Below, in pieces: positions 34,201-42,174 of a DNA stretch of 64,000 nt (its first letter is position 1; each line of letters opens with the position of its first letter). The notes beneath the pieces are model-generated. The model ran no database searches. It was not told where the DNA came from and saw nothing but the letters and a program-made list of their open reading frames with translations. Position numbers and translations under genes: made by a program. This DNA comes from Anadara kagoshimensis (taxonomy: Eukaryota; Mollusca; Bivalvia; Arcoida; Arcidae), in the NCBI GenBank assembly GCA_021292105.1, contig CM037861.1, positions 32,597,674 to 32,661,673 on the forward strand, given 5' to 3'.

Positions 34201-34308
34201 CATGTTTTAAATCAGTTTGACAATGACATGTCCGGAAAAATTTCTTACGATAAATTTATAGATGAAACACTAAAACCACCAACTAGACATAGTGTGAGAA
34301 AATTATGA
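9903..34308 (+). CDS. EFCAB6: multi-EF-hand protein, EFCAB6-like, complete (15 exons, 949 aa)
   Basis: The start ATG at 9903 has A at -3 and an in-frame TAA at 9891. Exons: 9903-10251, 17573-17664, 21667-21764, 22977-23231, 24316-24453, 25468-25607, 26299-26444, 27065-27261, 27692-27802, 28580-28756, 29826-30140, 30604-30847, 31821-31993, 32394-32565, 34066-34308. All phases join. Residues 1-147 are a Ser/Arg/Gly-rich, probably disordered head. About seven EF-hand pairs follow, near 148-250, 260-345, 380-460, 495-565, 625-715, 745-835 and 868-935, with a proline-rich linker near 578-612. Loops include DANNTGTINGEQ, DPYGTGFVSKEE, DTMNVGYLSVPE and DNDMSGKISYDK. Most lack a full Ca2+-ligand set. 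No signal peptide or membrane segment is seen. EFCAB6 relatives are long testis/cilium-linked multi-EF-hand proteins; the assignment is by architecture and could be a paralogue. Confidence 0.85.
11003..11035. repeat. (GT)n followed by G14-A-G7 tract
   Basis: A short TG run passes into 14 consecutive G, one A, and 7 more G. It is a potential G-quadruplex on the coding strand of the intron. Homopolymer length in assemblies is often unreliable. Confidence 0.85.
11096..11390 (+). mobile_element. tRNA-derived SINE, family B
   Basis: The head is TAGCACAGTTGGTAGAGTGT with GGTTTGAAACCCTGGCC about 35 bases later. The body GGCATGGCATGTAAAAGAAC and tail TTCTTGACTGGGACTTAAAA match the copy at 3474-3810. 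It is followed by an AATC-type run. Confidence 0.8.
12524..12737. mobile_element. MITE 'CCTGTCGAAAGTTTAACACT' family, copy 2
   Basis: The left end is TACAGAACAGGCCTATCGAA then AGTTTAACACTAAGCTTAG. The right end is TTAGTTTATCATTTAACTTT then GGGCAGGTCTGTAT. About 214 bp, no ORF. Confidence 0.78.
13980..15740. repeat. tandem repeat array, ~180 bp unit, degenerating 3'-ward
   Basis: The block AATAAGTATACCATAGTCAG..TTCTGAATTCGGAGGTCAAA starts at 14001, 14181 and 14361, giving a period of 180. The first two copies are nearly identical. Within each unit a half-unit motif, TCTTCTGAATTNTGAGGTCA..CCAGACCCC, recurs. Further degenerate copies with CAGACCCCTGTCTTGAAATT continue to about 15740. No reading frame is maintained. 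Confidence 0.88.
16404..16626. mobile_element. MITE 'CCTGTCGAAAGTTTAACACT' family, copy 3
   Basis: The left end is TACAGACCTGTCAAAAGTTT AGCACTG. The right end is GCTTAATGTTGAACTTTTGA then CAGGCCTGTACTGTA. The interior carries an (AAC/AAA)-rich insertion near 16490. No ORF. Confidence 0.85.
17368..17490 (+). mobile_element. tRNA-derived SINE, family A, 5' part
   Basis: The head reads GCCTCTGTGGCTTAGTGGTC (A-box-like) with CTAGGTTTGAATTAGGCTCC (B-box-like) ~60 bases on, followed by the body fragment GGTTTTCTCAAGGGGTTCCG. It sits ~80 bp before exon 2. Confidence 0.7.
17573..17664 (+). CDS. EFCAB6: EFCAB6-like exon 2
   Basis: The acceptor is TTCTACATTCAG, ending 17572, and the donor is GTAAGA at 17665. 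It encodes (G)NRAEVGSRMDSRASSRLS then NASAQARLEVDE, ending in phase 0. It continues the Ser/Arg-rich head. Confidence 0.8.
17983..18165. mobile_element. inverted-repeat element, 'AAACCTCGTTATAATG' family, copy with internal foreign piece
   Basis: It starts CCGTAAAACCTTGTTATAAT and ends ATTTGAGGTTTTACTGTGTA, so the termini are inverted. The middle (about 18058-18145) is instead a fragment of the long dispersed repeat family (TTTTTACTTTACTTTGGGAC), suggesting nesting or recombination. Confidence 0.6.
19035..19472 (-). mobile_element. SINE family B (inverted) interrupted by a palindromic element
   Basis: The inverted SINE body runs from GTGTTTAACGTCCCAGTCAA near 19052 to about 19270, with the tRNA-like head remnant CATACTCTACCAAACT resuming after 19441. 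The palindromic insert at 19273-19435 splits the head. The order shows the SINE inserted first and the palindrome later. Confidence 0.7.
19273..19435. mobile_element. 163 bp near-perfect foldback element
   Basis: The left arm AAAACCACACATATGTGGTT, TTCTGACGTAGCTGATCGCA and GAGTTTATTGTG is mirrored by the right arm CACAATAAACGAGTGCGATC, AAGCTACGTCAGAAAACCAC and TTATGTGTGGTTTT. The centre is CGAGTGCGCTCTGCGCACGA. Each terminus is itself a small palindrome (ACCACACATATGTGGT). No ORF. CpG is high compared with the surroundings. Confidence 0.82.
19740..19935. repeat. region rich in ACGTCA / TATCACA inverted motifs
   Basis: TGACGTCAT occurs at about 19763 and 19801, GTATCACA and its complement TGTGATAC recur near 19750, 19788, 19875 and 19890, and CACACGCGTGTG near 19883 is a palindrome. 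It is probably another short foldback element, ending before a SINE head remnant (ACTGAGCTACAGCAGTGG at about 19978-19997). Confidence 0.45.
20525..20745. repeat. inverted-repeat element with TACTGTA/TACAGTA termini
   Basis: It is bounded by TTACTGTAGGTCACTTTTAT and GTGATATACAGTATG. It contains TTCGCG/CGCGAA motifs in opposite orientation (ATTCCGCGAGAGATTTATTT; CCAAACGCGAATTCAAATGT). No ORF. Similar TTCGC words occur at 17052-17135. Confidence 0.5.
21667..21764 (+). CDS. EFCAB6: EFCAB6-like exon 3
   Basis: The acceptor TTTATAG ends at 21666 and the donor is GTATGT at 21765. It encodes IEMLLKLKVKNSYYEVRKR then FKDNDPEAKGNVS, the first helix and loop of EF-hand pair 1. It ends in phase 2. Confidence 0.85.
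22977..23231 (+). CDS. EFCAB6: EFCAB6-like exon 4
   Basis: The acceptor TATTTCACAG ends at 22976 and the donor is GTATGT at 23232. It encodes REALFRIIVTILNRAV through YGEFFAMFRDQSDSDY and HSQLREKARQ. This finishes pair 1 and starts the helix of the next unit. It ends in phase 2. Confidence 0.88.
23236..23425. mobile_element. inverted-repeat element, 'AAACCTCGTTATAATG' family, full copy
   Basis: The left end TAGTTAAACCTCGTTATAAT and right end GATGAATCAAGGTTTTACTG TA are inverted repeats. The interior has GCTTATCGCCACACTATTTT and TTTATCGCCAAACCCCTGTA. About 190 bp, no ORF. It begins 5 bp after the exon 4 donor site. Confidence 0.75.
24005..24225 (+). mobile_element. tRNA-derived SINE, family A
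   Basis: The head is GGGGGCCTTGGTGGTCTAAA with AAGGTTCAAATCCCACTCTA downstream (B-box-like). The body is GGTTTTCTCCAGGTACTCAA and the tail GTGAAAGAATCTTGACTAGG. It sits ~90 bp before exon 5. Confidence 0.78.
24316..24453 (+). CDS. EFCAB6: EFCAB6-like exon 5
   Basis: The acceptor TTTTTTTTGAAG ends at 24315 and the donor is GTAAGT at 24454. It encodes (R)FLDLADLIPQINPGGNGRI then LKTEFRQLLNKLMFYMDDQE and FNKLWQ. The loop NPGGNGRILKTE keeps G6, I8 and E12. It ends in phase 2. Confidence 0.85.
25468..25607 (+). CDS. EFCAB6: EFCAB6-like exon 6
   Basis: The acceptor TTTCTTAG ends at 25467 and the donor is GTAAGT at 25608. It encodes (K)YDANNTGTINGEQFLNKLG, then a low-complexity NNGNYGNNG stretch and SPISEIGG. 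The loop DANNTGTINGEQ is close to canonical except Gln at position 12. It ends in phase 1. Confidence 0.87.
26299..26444 (+). CDS. EFCAB6: EFCAB6-like exon 7
   Basis: The acceptor GTATTTAG ends at 26298 and the donor is GTATGT at 26445. It encodes a basic segment, STTRSPRRREIERKQSLN, then VERWLKHKFREGCSKMKES and FEMKDTKNTGI. The EF loop is split across the intron (DTKNTGI|VSFDD). It ends in phase 0. Confidence 0.86.
27065..27261 (+). CDS. EFCAB6: EFCAB6-like exon 8
   Basis: The acceptor AAATTCAG ends at 27064 and the donor is GTATGT at 27262. It encodes VSFDDFVDVLAQYGLSLEKR through VPYREFLHRFQDRSD and NILTSNKH, completing pair 3. It ends in phase 2. Confidence 0.87.
27302..27326. repeat. (CT)n microsatellite
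   Basis: About 12 CT dinucleotides lie 40 bp after the exon 8 donor. Confidence 0.9.
27692..27802 (+). CDS. EFCAB6: EFCAB6-like exon 9
   Basis: The acceptor TATTTTACAG ends at 27691 and the donor is GTAAGT at 27803. It encodes (K)VNQGRDSPGAKSTMSGIE then VQLMNMFQSDFLALLGTF. Its last ~45 bases plus donor are duplicated repeatedly in the next intron. It ends in phase 2. Confidence 0.84.
27762..28335 (+). repeat. tandem array of EFCAB6-like exon 9 end plus splice donor (about 6 copies)
   Basis: The exon 9 end (CATGTTCCAGAGTGACTTCT, TAGCCTTGCTGGGAACATTT AA) with donor GTAAGTAGAACA and the following TCATACACATGTTC recurs at about 27850, 27945, 28022, 28200 and 28275. Spacing is roughly 75-95 bp, with one longer gap. 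Copy 2 keeps GACTTCTTAGCCTTGCTGGG exactly. The gap at about 28095-28135 holds an inverted scrap (TTGTATTTGGAACATGTATA). Copies at 28200-28325 still read as ..MFQSDFLTLLGTVK.. and ..MLQRGYLSLLGTFK.. in one frame. Confidence 0.88.
28580..28756 (+). CDS. EFCAB6: EFCAB6-like exon 10
   Basis: The acceptor TGTTACAG ends at 28579 and the donor is GTAAGT at 28757. It encodes (K)SIDKLGTNVISQEEFRAAI through VPLDEDGCVRYAEFMQQFDT, which is both loops of pair 4. It ends in phase 2. Confidence 0.88.
28949..29114. mobile_element. inverted-repeat element, 'CAAACCTGTCTATAAAGGCC' family, copy 2
   Basis: The left end is ACAGTCCAACATGTCTTAAA GGCC, and the right end is TTCATAGACAGGTTTGACTG TA, inverted to each other. 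The interior AAGGCCACTTACTCATAAAG matches the copy at 4849-5018. It is in the intron between exons 10 and 11. Confidence 0.65.
29826..30140 (+). CDS. EFCAB6: EFCAB6-like exon 11 with proline-rich linker
   Basis: The acceptor TTTTACTTAG ends at 29825 and the donor is GTAAAA at 30141. It encodes a Pro-rich run including RPAPQPLPTESPVPPPAPP, then the helix RRSPQELFKVIKELLNRKF and the loop DEINSNRMSQEM, the first half of pair 5. It ends in phase 2. Confidence 0.87.
30298..30333. repeat. (TTTA)n microsatellite
   Basis: About seven imperfect TTTA units lie between exons 11 and 12. Confidence 0.85.
30604..30847 (+). CDS. EFCAB6: EFCAB6-like exon 12
   Basis: The acceptor TTTGAGCAG ends at 30603 and the donor is GTAACA at 30848. 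It encodes (R)FDIRPEITRGEIRDLWKTF then ITNTDKTLDYYQFVRHFGF and MLMDNLRAK, the second half of pair 5 and the next linker. It ends in phase 0. Confidence 0.86.
31500..31710 (-). mobile_element. SINE family A, inverted and diverged
   Basis: It reads from AATGGTATTTAACATCCAGT through CACACTAGGATCTGTCAATG to TTTAGACCACTTAGCCACTG, the complement of the family A tail, body and head. A short duplicate of the head follows at 31735-31770. Confidence 0.65.
31821..31993 (+). CDS. EFCAB6: EFCAB6-like exon 13 (not an ATG-initiated frame)
   Basis: The acceptor AATTGTTATAG ends at 31820 and the donor is GTAATT at 31994. It encodes VDYMWEDLRKEFVGMDPYG then TGFVSKEEFRDVLTELCVHL and LLCQKFELRRDD. The loop DPYGTGFVSKEE has D1, G6, V8 and E12. 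It ends in phase 2. Confidence 0.88.
32394..32565 (+). CDS. EFCAB6: EFCAB6-like exon 14 (not an ATG-initiated frame)
   Basis: The acceptor ATTTATAG ends at 32393 and the donor is GTAAGT at 32566. It encodes (R)ISYIEFLKPFALRKQIWRH, then a linker and KGLAGITAKLRQK, ending in phase 0. It supplies the second loop of pair 6. Confidence 0.87.
33306..33545 (+). mobile_element. tRNA-derived SINE, family A
   Basis: The head is GGGGCCTTGGTGGCAAATTA with CACCTGGGTTTGAATTCCAA, the body GGTTTTCTCTGGGTATTCTT, and the tail AAAGGCTCTTGACTG. It is inserted in the last intron of the EFCAB6-like gene. Confidence 0.75.
34066..34308 (+). CDS. EFCAB6: EFCAB6-like exon 15 with stop codon
   Basis: The acceptor CTATTTCAG ends at 34065. 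It encodes LAGDWKNLRRAFKKLDTMN, GYLSVPEFRSVLKLANVML and DNDMSGKISYDKFIDETL, ending HSVRKL and TGA at 34306-34308. This is the last EF-hand pair. The final loop has Lys at position 12. Confidence 0.9.
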   Translation, partial: LAGDWKNLRRAFKKLDTMNVGYLSVPEFRSVLKLANVMLDEDEVYHVLNQFDNDMSGKISYDKFIDETLKPPTRHSVRKL

Positions 34309-37300
34309 AATTGACCGATATTTTGGTTTAACAATATTATGTACTCTTGATTCAAAAATTTCCATATCATATTTTCTGTTCTGAATCAGTGGACTGTTTA
34401 TTTTTGTCGTAGACTGAATTGAATCAAAATCCTGCAACAGAATTCTATATATGGAAAATTGAAGTTGATAATGGAGATACTTTGAACAGAAATTTTAAAA
34501 AATTGAAATTGAAAAATTTGTAATATTTTAACTAAGATTGTTTCTGTATTTTGTTAACTTTGTTTTGTTATTGCTCAAAAGTAGATTTTTAGTAGAATTA
34601 TTTTTATAAATATGTTAATTTATATTTAAATATGAGATCTTGTTTTAAACCTAGGTATCGTAACTGCTAACTAAAATGATGATAGAGATATAAGAATCTT
34701 GAAGTCTGTGGTGCATTTATACAAGATTGTTTTATTTTTAAAAAGAAAACCATCAAAAATTTACCTTAAACAAAAACATCTGTCTAATAGAAGGTGTAAT
34801 TAATAGGTAAATTGCGGAATTTTATTTGGATTAAAATGAAATTTTTAGCAGAAAAGTCATATCAAATTCAGAAAAATCTGAAAATATAATCGTTTATATA
34901 TAATATTAATGATTCAAAATTTTACTGGAAATAAGTAGACATCTTATGTCGATTTTAGTTAAAGTTGCCAAAAAATGCTGATTTTTCCAAAAAGAACTAG
35001 TATTAGATTTTAGATGAAATGTACAACTTTTGGTGCTCAATTAAACTGTAACCAGTATTAGTAAAAATAAAATTTCCTGTTAAAAAATTTAAAAATTAAA
35101 ATCTGGACAAGGTACAGATACATTTTTTAAAAATACAATGCATTTAAATGTATTTCAATATATTTTCAAATCTGTTTTCATCTTTTTGGAAATATTTTAA
35201 ATCCTTTTTATTTTAAACAATAAATAAACCATTTCAAAAAAAATATTCTTAAATATTTTTTTATGTAAAAAAAACCAGAGACAAAATCTTGTATGCATAT
35301 TTTATAATTTTTGTAAATAGGCGTACAAGATTAAATTAAGAGTGTGCTCACTATATGTTTGTTCATCATATTTGATTTTCATTTTACATGGATCTGTCAT
35401 GAGGGAATTGCATGCATCTGATATGATACTTTTATATCATTTGCAAATATTACGAGACTTTTGTATCTAATTGACGAAAAACAACTTAATGTATCTTCAA
35501 TCATATTCCCAATAATATCTGATGTACCAGATAAAAGTTCGGATTACACAATCAAATATCAAATTTCCTCAATAAAACTACAATTAAATGTATTTATTTT
35601 TATCTTAATGCATTTTCTAAAGTATTTTCTTCCAAAAAGATTAATTTAAAGTATTGTTTTCGATATATCTATTCCGTTTTATGATTTAATAACTTGTGAT
35701 AACTGAAAAATAACAATGTAAGATAATATGGTATTTGAAGATTCTACAGGGAAAAAATTTATTTGATAAAGGAATGAAGAATATACAGATTGTTTAGTAA
35801 CATTATATGAATTATTCTTAAAATTTATCATGCAAAAAAACAAATTTATCATTTTGTTTAGAAAATTTGAGTTTTACCATTTATATTGATAAAATTGTGA
35901 ACTTGAAAAATGATCTAATTCTTCTAGAATTACAAAAATAAATTGTTTATTTGAAAAAATACCTTTTTTTAAAAAATTAGGAAAATCAATGTTTTTAATT
36001 AACTGAAAAATGCATAATTTATTGATTGAAATGTATATATTATGTGACACAAATACATTTTTCTGTGATAATCAACAATTATATAATTTAAATAAATTGT
36101 TTATTTTTATCATTTATATTCATTTGTTAATGTTTGAATGTATATACACAATGTATATATGTTGCTTTTTTGTTGTGAGAATGACTTGATAATGAGAATG
36201 GCTTTTTTAAATGAGAATGACTTTTTTACAATAATTTTTTTTAAATGAGAATGACTTTGGTCATTTTGATCATATTTGAATTGCCGTTTGTCTTACTTTT
36301 AAATGGATGACATTTTTAAAATGAAAGAAAATTGTATTTAAGACTTATATCCAACAGAAAGACTTGATTTTGTATATATGTGTATAAAAACATATTTAAA
36401 TGAGTGTTATGACATCCTTACATTTTATAACCTAGATGACTTCTATTCACCAACTTAATGAATACTTCACCGTCTTGCACATGACAACTGAATCGCACAC
36501 AACAACTGAAACGATGGATGTATAAAACTTGCACATTTCCTGTTTACATTGCTGAATTAATGTGATGATAATAAGAAACTTAAATTTGATAATATTATGT
36601 AAAAATTATGATATTTTAAAACTTTATCAGGGTAGAAATATATAATGTGAAAATGCTTATATATTTTCACTTGACATATTTTTTTTTTGTCAGTTTGCAC
36701 CTTTAATGGTCATTATTATCAACCATGATTTTCAGGTATTTAAAACTGAAAGAAACTTAAGCTTGGTATTTTGTGATCAGCAGATTCACAGAGTTTAATA
36801 AGTCTGCATCTGGTCTGTTGGCAAATGTGCAGACTGTTTTTTTGTTTTTTGTTTTTTTTTTGTGATGAGCATAGTTATGATTTCATAAATTAACTTTCCT
36901 GATATATTGTTATTCATCATTTATTTTCATTTTTATCAACACAATTTCATAAATACTTAAATTAATTTCAAAGTATAGCTTTTTTCAAGTCACCATTGTG
37001 TTGATAACAAACAAAATTCATTTCTCTTCAAGAAGTTGCACTTACTTTCTGGTTCGTTTCAATGTTATTATCCTGGACATGGGTACTATTTTTGAAAGTC
37101 TGTGTGTAAATCATGGATTTAAACTAATCATTTTATTTTGTTTTTGAAAATCATTGTATTGTGTGTGCATCTCTTTTTGATGATGTTACATGCTAAGATA
37201 AACAAAACCCATCAATTGCTTTGGTTGGAACAAATTAGTGTATATATGTGTTTTTCAAACAATATTCTAAACTTCTATATTTTTTTTCTGGCAAAAATTT

Positions 37301-37349
37301 TGCTCATTATTATCCTTTGACAATCATATTTTACTACAATAAATCTTTG

Positions 37350-37630
37350 TGGTCACTAGGCATCTTCACCATGGTTACCAAGCATCTTCTCCATGGTTAC
37401 AGATATAATCTCTATGGTTACAAAGTATTTTTGCCATGGTTACCAAGCATATTCTCCATAGTTACAGATATAATCTTTATGGTTATCCAGTATTTTTGCC
37501 ATGGTAACCAAGCATTGTCTCCATGGTTACAGATATAATTTCTATGGTAACCAAGCATCTTCCCCATGGTTACAAATAATAATCTCTATGGTTACCAAGT
37601 ATTTCCTTGGTGACCAAGCATTTTCTGTGA
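37350..37630. repeat. minisatellite, ~65 bp unit of CCATGGTTAC blocks
   Basis: CCATGGTTACCAAGCATCTT begins near 37369, 37434 and 37499, a period of 65. Each unit contains two or three CCATGGTTAC/CTATGGTTAC blocks and ATATAATCTCTATGGTTAC. The block GTAACCATGG occurs as the near-complement, so single strands could fold. Confidence 0.85.
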
Positions 37631-38024
37631 TCAGTTTTTGAATGGCCTTGCTGTCACTCAATTTTTCTGTGATATCTACTAATACAGTATTATTATAATA
37701 AGCATGTTTTGTGTATATGTTAGATCTATGTTTTTTGAAGTTTTCTCTTATTATATATATGTATATATATTATTCATATTTTATATGTACAGTTGCTGAT
37801 GATGTCAACTCTTCTCAATCAATAAATGATTTAAACAAACTAAAAAAGTTTGAGAAATTGTTTTGTTATAATAATCAAAAACACACATACTGTGGAATGA
37901 TTCATTTCTATGTATCCCCATTTTGCTTTCATACCTGCTTCTCCTGCTTATTATGTATTTGTTTCGCAATTAATACCTATTGTAGAGCTTGTTCCATCTA
38001 CAGGAACGTTATACAACGAAACAA

Positions 38025-38310
38025 GCTGCTTACAAATAAATTGTTGACTCAGGGATATTGTATGTAAGCCTAGGCTTATCAAGGCCCTCAAAAAGTTTTA
38101 TGGCCATCATTATAGTATTGTTGATAAGTCTCTGTGTCCCAGATTGACCTGAATATGTTTGATTACACACGTGGCGGATGTAGCTAGCTAAACAGGAGGT
38201 GCTTACCCTTCCTGAGCATCCTGACCTCATTTTCTTGGTTTAACCTAATTTGTCAGTTTCAAAGTTTTTACTTTGCTTCTGGATTGTGATTCAGACATTA
38301 GTATGTTTGG
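38025..38310 (-). repeat. long dispersed repeat family F, inverted copy
   Basis: It carries TTACAAATAAATTGTTGACT, GTAAGCCTAGGCTTATCAAG, ACACGTGGCGGATGTAGCTA and TTTTTACTTTGCTTCTGGAT in the same order as the copy at 52410-52680, and as the reverse complement of 50425-50860. No ORF. No terminal inverted repeat recognised. Confidence 0.7.
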
Positions 38311-39389
38311 TTATCATACCAACAAATACATGTCAACGAAAAAGTATAAATAATAAACTTACATTTTAAAATAAACCTTAACCAAAAACCACTAATTTAT
38401 CGACTCCACCAAATAATATTATCACAATGTATAGCCGACACAAAGTGTTCTTTAGATTCATGGCTTTACTTACACAACAGACATGTTAGGTCTGGTGCAA
38501 ACTGATTAAAAGCAGCACGCTTGCTATGCAACAAATAACTATTCGACCTTTTTGCATCTTATGTTGAAGATTTAACAGTTTGTATTAACCGGTGGAGAGT
38601 TAATGGTTTATAGCACTCATACGGTAGTTTATCGAGAGACGGATATAGTTTGGCCTGCTCTATCAGTGGATTTGTCCAATACTTCCCGATTTGTCCATGG
38701 CTGTACACTTCCATGTTTCTCACCTCTGTGGCAAGTACCAATACGAATAGTTCTTGCTAGATATAGATTGCCATTGGCTCATGATGTATATATGAGTGGG
38801 ACTGGTACCCGTACATACGTCATAACATTCAAATGTCTTTAAGATCATTGTATTAAAATTAATCTGCAAGTGAGCTGTTCAAGGCACATGACATTTTTGT
38901 TCGTTTGCTTGGGGTTGCATTTACAAATTTTGTGAGTGAAATTTCATTCTCTCTTATTTTGAGTACCCGTATGACCTTCAAATGTTACTAAACCATTTTT
39001 TAAATACAAAAAAGTAATATAATTCAAAATTCTCCAATTGATCAATTCAAAGCCCATTGCACGCTTGCTTTCATATGAACTATGAATGATCAAATGTTTC
39101 TAAACCAGCTTTTTCTGGTAACTTTGTTGGAACTGAAAATTCTCCAAGTGAGCAATTCAAGACCCATTGCAAAGAGATACATAAACCTACATATGCAAAT
39201 AAGGATCAATGACGGAATGCCAGAAGGGTAATTAATTGTTACCGAATACGCTGTCTGAAGTGATTTTTTATTGCTGTATGAGCGATTTCTGTAGTCGACA
39301 CTATATAACCTTTATTAACGTAATTTACTCTGGACAGCGTCAATGTATTCCTTTTTATGACCATTTTATGGTAGGTCGAATTATCTGCC

Positions 39390-40270
39390 TTAACGATGGC
39401 AAGTCATTTTCTGATATTGCTACCATCGAATATAAAAACAAAGCCTTATCATCGTTAATGCGGATAATTCGGCATAGTTTAATGGGGAAAGGCGTACGAA
39501 AATTTATGCCATGTCCTTGATTGGACAATTTATACACAGCATTCTTGATTCTTGATTTTAAACACGGCCCCCAAAAGGGCCTGAAATGCTCAACTGGCAA
39601 AATATAACCCATTTTTCTAAAATTGAATCAATTAAAAAACAGTTATATATGTTAAATGGCTAGGTATCTATTTTCTATATTTCAAATTTGAAGAAAATCG
39701 ACGAAAAATGAATGCACAATAACCATTTTAATGATTTTGCTATTTACAGTAACGACGGCCATCTTGGGTATTGTACAGAGTTGCCTTGTAAAAACTCCTG
39801 GAGACCTTCCACACTGAATTTGGTTTTGATTGGCCTAGTGCTCTCTGGGAAGATTATTAAAGAATTGGCTAAAACTTGACCTTATTTGCATAGTTTGCTA
39901 AAATTGAGTCAATGAAATATACATGGCTAGGTATCTACTTTTTATATATCAAATTTGAAGAAAATCAGTGGAAAATTGAAAGCACAATGGCCATTTTAGG
40001 AATCTTGATATTTATGGCGACAGCGGTCATCTTTTGTACAAAATTTGATCTTCTCCACCTAGGGACCTTCCCCACCCCCATTTGGTTTCAAAGAGAAGAT
40101 CAAAGTTTACGCACGGACGCACGCTTCACTATGTCATAAGCTCAGCTGGTTATTACTTACCATAGCAAAGGCAGAAAATTCGGCCTAGTTTAATGGGGAA
40201 TGGCGTAGGGTAATTTATTGCCGTATCCTTGATTAGACAATTTATACACAACATTCTTGATTAAATCAGT
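39390..40270. repeat. diverged direct duplications
   Basis: Two pairs are seen. TAGTTTAATGGGGAAAGGCG..TCCTTGATTGGACAATTTAT (39475-39550) matches TAGTTTAATGGGGAATGGCG..TCCTTGATTAGACAATTTAT (about 40187-40262). TGGCTAGGTATCTATTTTCT..CAAATTTGAAGAAAATCGAC (39655-39790) matches TGGCTAGGTATCTACTTTTT..CAAATTTGAAGAAAATCAGT (about 39924-40060). This is a segmental duplication or two copies of a mobile repeat. Confidence 0.7.
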
Positions 40271-40351
40271 TTCCTGTAAAATCTAACGTAAATGAAGACA
40301 GATACACCATGCATACAAAATAGAAAGATTGTCCTAAAACGTTTCTAAACC

Positions 40352-40548
40352 TACAGGGCAGACCTGTCGAAAGTTTAACGTTGAGCTAACGGAAAATGAG
40401 TCGTAACTGGAAGGTCAAAGTTACGAAGTTGCCAAAAGATAGAAGTAGCTGTCGGTATATATGTAGCTAACAAAGGGCAGACATAAGCTGACAATTCGTT
40501 CGTTAGCTTAGTGTTAAACTTTTGACCGGTCCGTAGGTCTGTACTGTA
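40352..40548. mobile_element. MITE 'CCTGTCGAAAGTTTAACACT' family, copy 4
   Basis: The left end is GGCAGACCTGTCGAAAGTTT AACG. The right end is TTAGCTTAGTGTTAAACTTT TGACCGG, ending TACTGTA. No ORF. Its CpG-containing ends are well preserved. Confidence 0.82.
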
Positions 40549-41392
40549 TTCTTAGTTTAAACGTGTTTTAGGTTGATCAAATAATTACCAAGCGTATATG
40601 CTTTTCAAAAATATTTTTATTCCATTGCTAATTGTTTTACTTCCTTAGCACTCGATTCACGAGTTTTTGCGAGTTGTGTATTTAACATGGACCAGTTTGT
40701 TAGTTGTTGTTTGCAATCATGGGTCCTAATCTGTACAGAGAAATTATACCCCTCTCTGGAATATGAACAGTTCTTCATGTGGCACGTAAACAGGAATTGC
40801 GCCTACCGGCTAAATAAAGACACAAATACTAGTATGAGGAAGTTCGTTTGTCGACGATTGGTGGTTTACACCGGACACACTGCCATCCCCGAACTGACCA
40901 CCACGATATAAGTAAAATAATCTTGACTTTGGCGTAAAACTCCATTACTCCACGCTACTGGATAACTTAAAAGTAATAGTTTGTACCAAAATAAGACACT
41001 AAAATATATATAAAAGTCATATATTTATTATAAAATGCGCTGATATATACTTACATAATTTTATGCGTTTTGTTACAAAATGGATGGTTCAACAATTTAT
41101 TTTGGGTAAAACCTGTTTTAATTCAAAATATATCACCAAATATTGAAGTTTCTTTGGGTTTCACGAAAACGGTAAAATAAAATTCAGTTTTATCCGACAT
41201 GAACAGTTTAATGACATGGATTTATGAAGCATTGTATTTGAAAAAAAGACATACAAAATTTTTAAAAAATATAAAAATAACAAAAATTTATGTACGAGTC
41301 ACTAACCAAGAAACATAAACACAAACATGTATATCGACCAGACTCGCACACGTTACAACCTTCTAAAGCCCAACAAGATAATTTTCTATATA

Positions 41393-41620
41393 TAATAAAC
41401 CTCGTTATAATGCCACTCGATAATTTTGCCACCCACTTATCCCATAAATGTCCCACGAGGACGCTGCCACCTCGCTTATCAGCACAATTTCAAAGTTCCA
41501 AAAATAATTTCTTGTATGTTTTTCTTTAGAAGTTTCCCTCAACTTGCTGCCAAACCACTTTAGAATGCCAAAATTTGACTGAAACAATGGAGCCCATAAT
41601 TTGAGGTTTTACTGCAAAAT
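41393..41620. mobile_element. inverted-repeat element, 'AAACCTCGTTATAATG' family
   Basis: The left end is ATAAACCTCGTTATAATGCC and the right end is CATAATTTGAGGTTTTACTG. The interior CCACCTCGCTTATCAGCACA matches 23236-23425. It lies ~300 bp beyond the caspase stop codon, possibly in its 3' UTR. Confidence 0.7.
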
Positions 41621-41923
41621 TTCAGTCCTCCGTGAAATTGTTTACATACAATTATCATGTGGCGATTTTGAATTATCCAACTGATCATTGTACCCTTATT
41701 TTTAAGGTCAAATGACTGTCTTATTTCATACACACATCCAAAACAACCACATGTCAAATTTTCAACACAATTTCTTTTGTACCATTATTACATGTATCAG
41801 TAATCGCAATGAACAACCTTTTCTCCGCATTATACCATCTGCGTCAAATTCACGCTCTGGACAAGTAATTCAACTGAGATTTCGTGAAAGACATGTAAAT
41901 CATCTATATCATTGGCAAGTTTG

Positions 41924-42174
41924 TCAGTCCCGGATATCCGGTTTTTTAGGCCGGAAGTAGACATATCGTGTTAATAGTGACACAATACATGGCATCTGTT
42001 TGCTTCTTTCTGTAAATTCTTCATCTGAACACGATTCAAATTCATAAGCCACGATTCTATTAACCTGAGTCAACATATGAACAAGTTCCATTTTTGGTCC
42101 ATAATTTTCCAGGACTATACATAAAGCTTGTATAAACCACGACCCATCCTGGTTGTTCCTCCAAGAATAATAAC
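41924..42174 (-). CDS. caspase exon: small subunit and stop codon
   Basis: The acceptor is TTTGTTTTTTAG. It encodes [59 protein letters not shown] and [19 protein letters not shown], then TGA (complement of 41924-41926). YSWRN and the buried SWFIQALC strand are hallmarks of caspase-3/7 small subunits. Confidence 0.9.

Larger units (their letters stand above)
34309..41923. other. intergenic region between the EF-hand gene and the caspase gene
   Basis: The first 3 kb are very AT-rich, with several AATAAA hexamers (first noted at 35066-35071), and probably include the 3' UTR of the EF-hand gene. Beyond this are the minisatellite at 37350-37630, a long dispersed repeat copy (38025-38310), a duplicated block at 39390-40270, a MITE at 40352-40548 and an inverted-repeat element at 41393-41620. 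Genes on both sides point towards this region, so it holds two 3' ends. Confidence 0.55.

Noticed and set aside
37138-37538. Open frames over the CCATGGTTAC minisatellite
   Set aside because: The frames are by-products of a 65 bp repeat lacking stops in one phase; the period is not a multiple of three and no coding signal is present.
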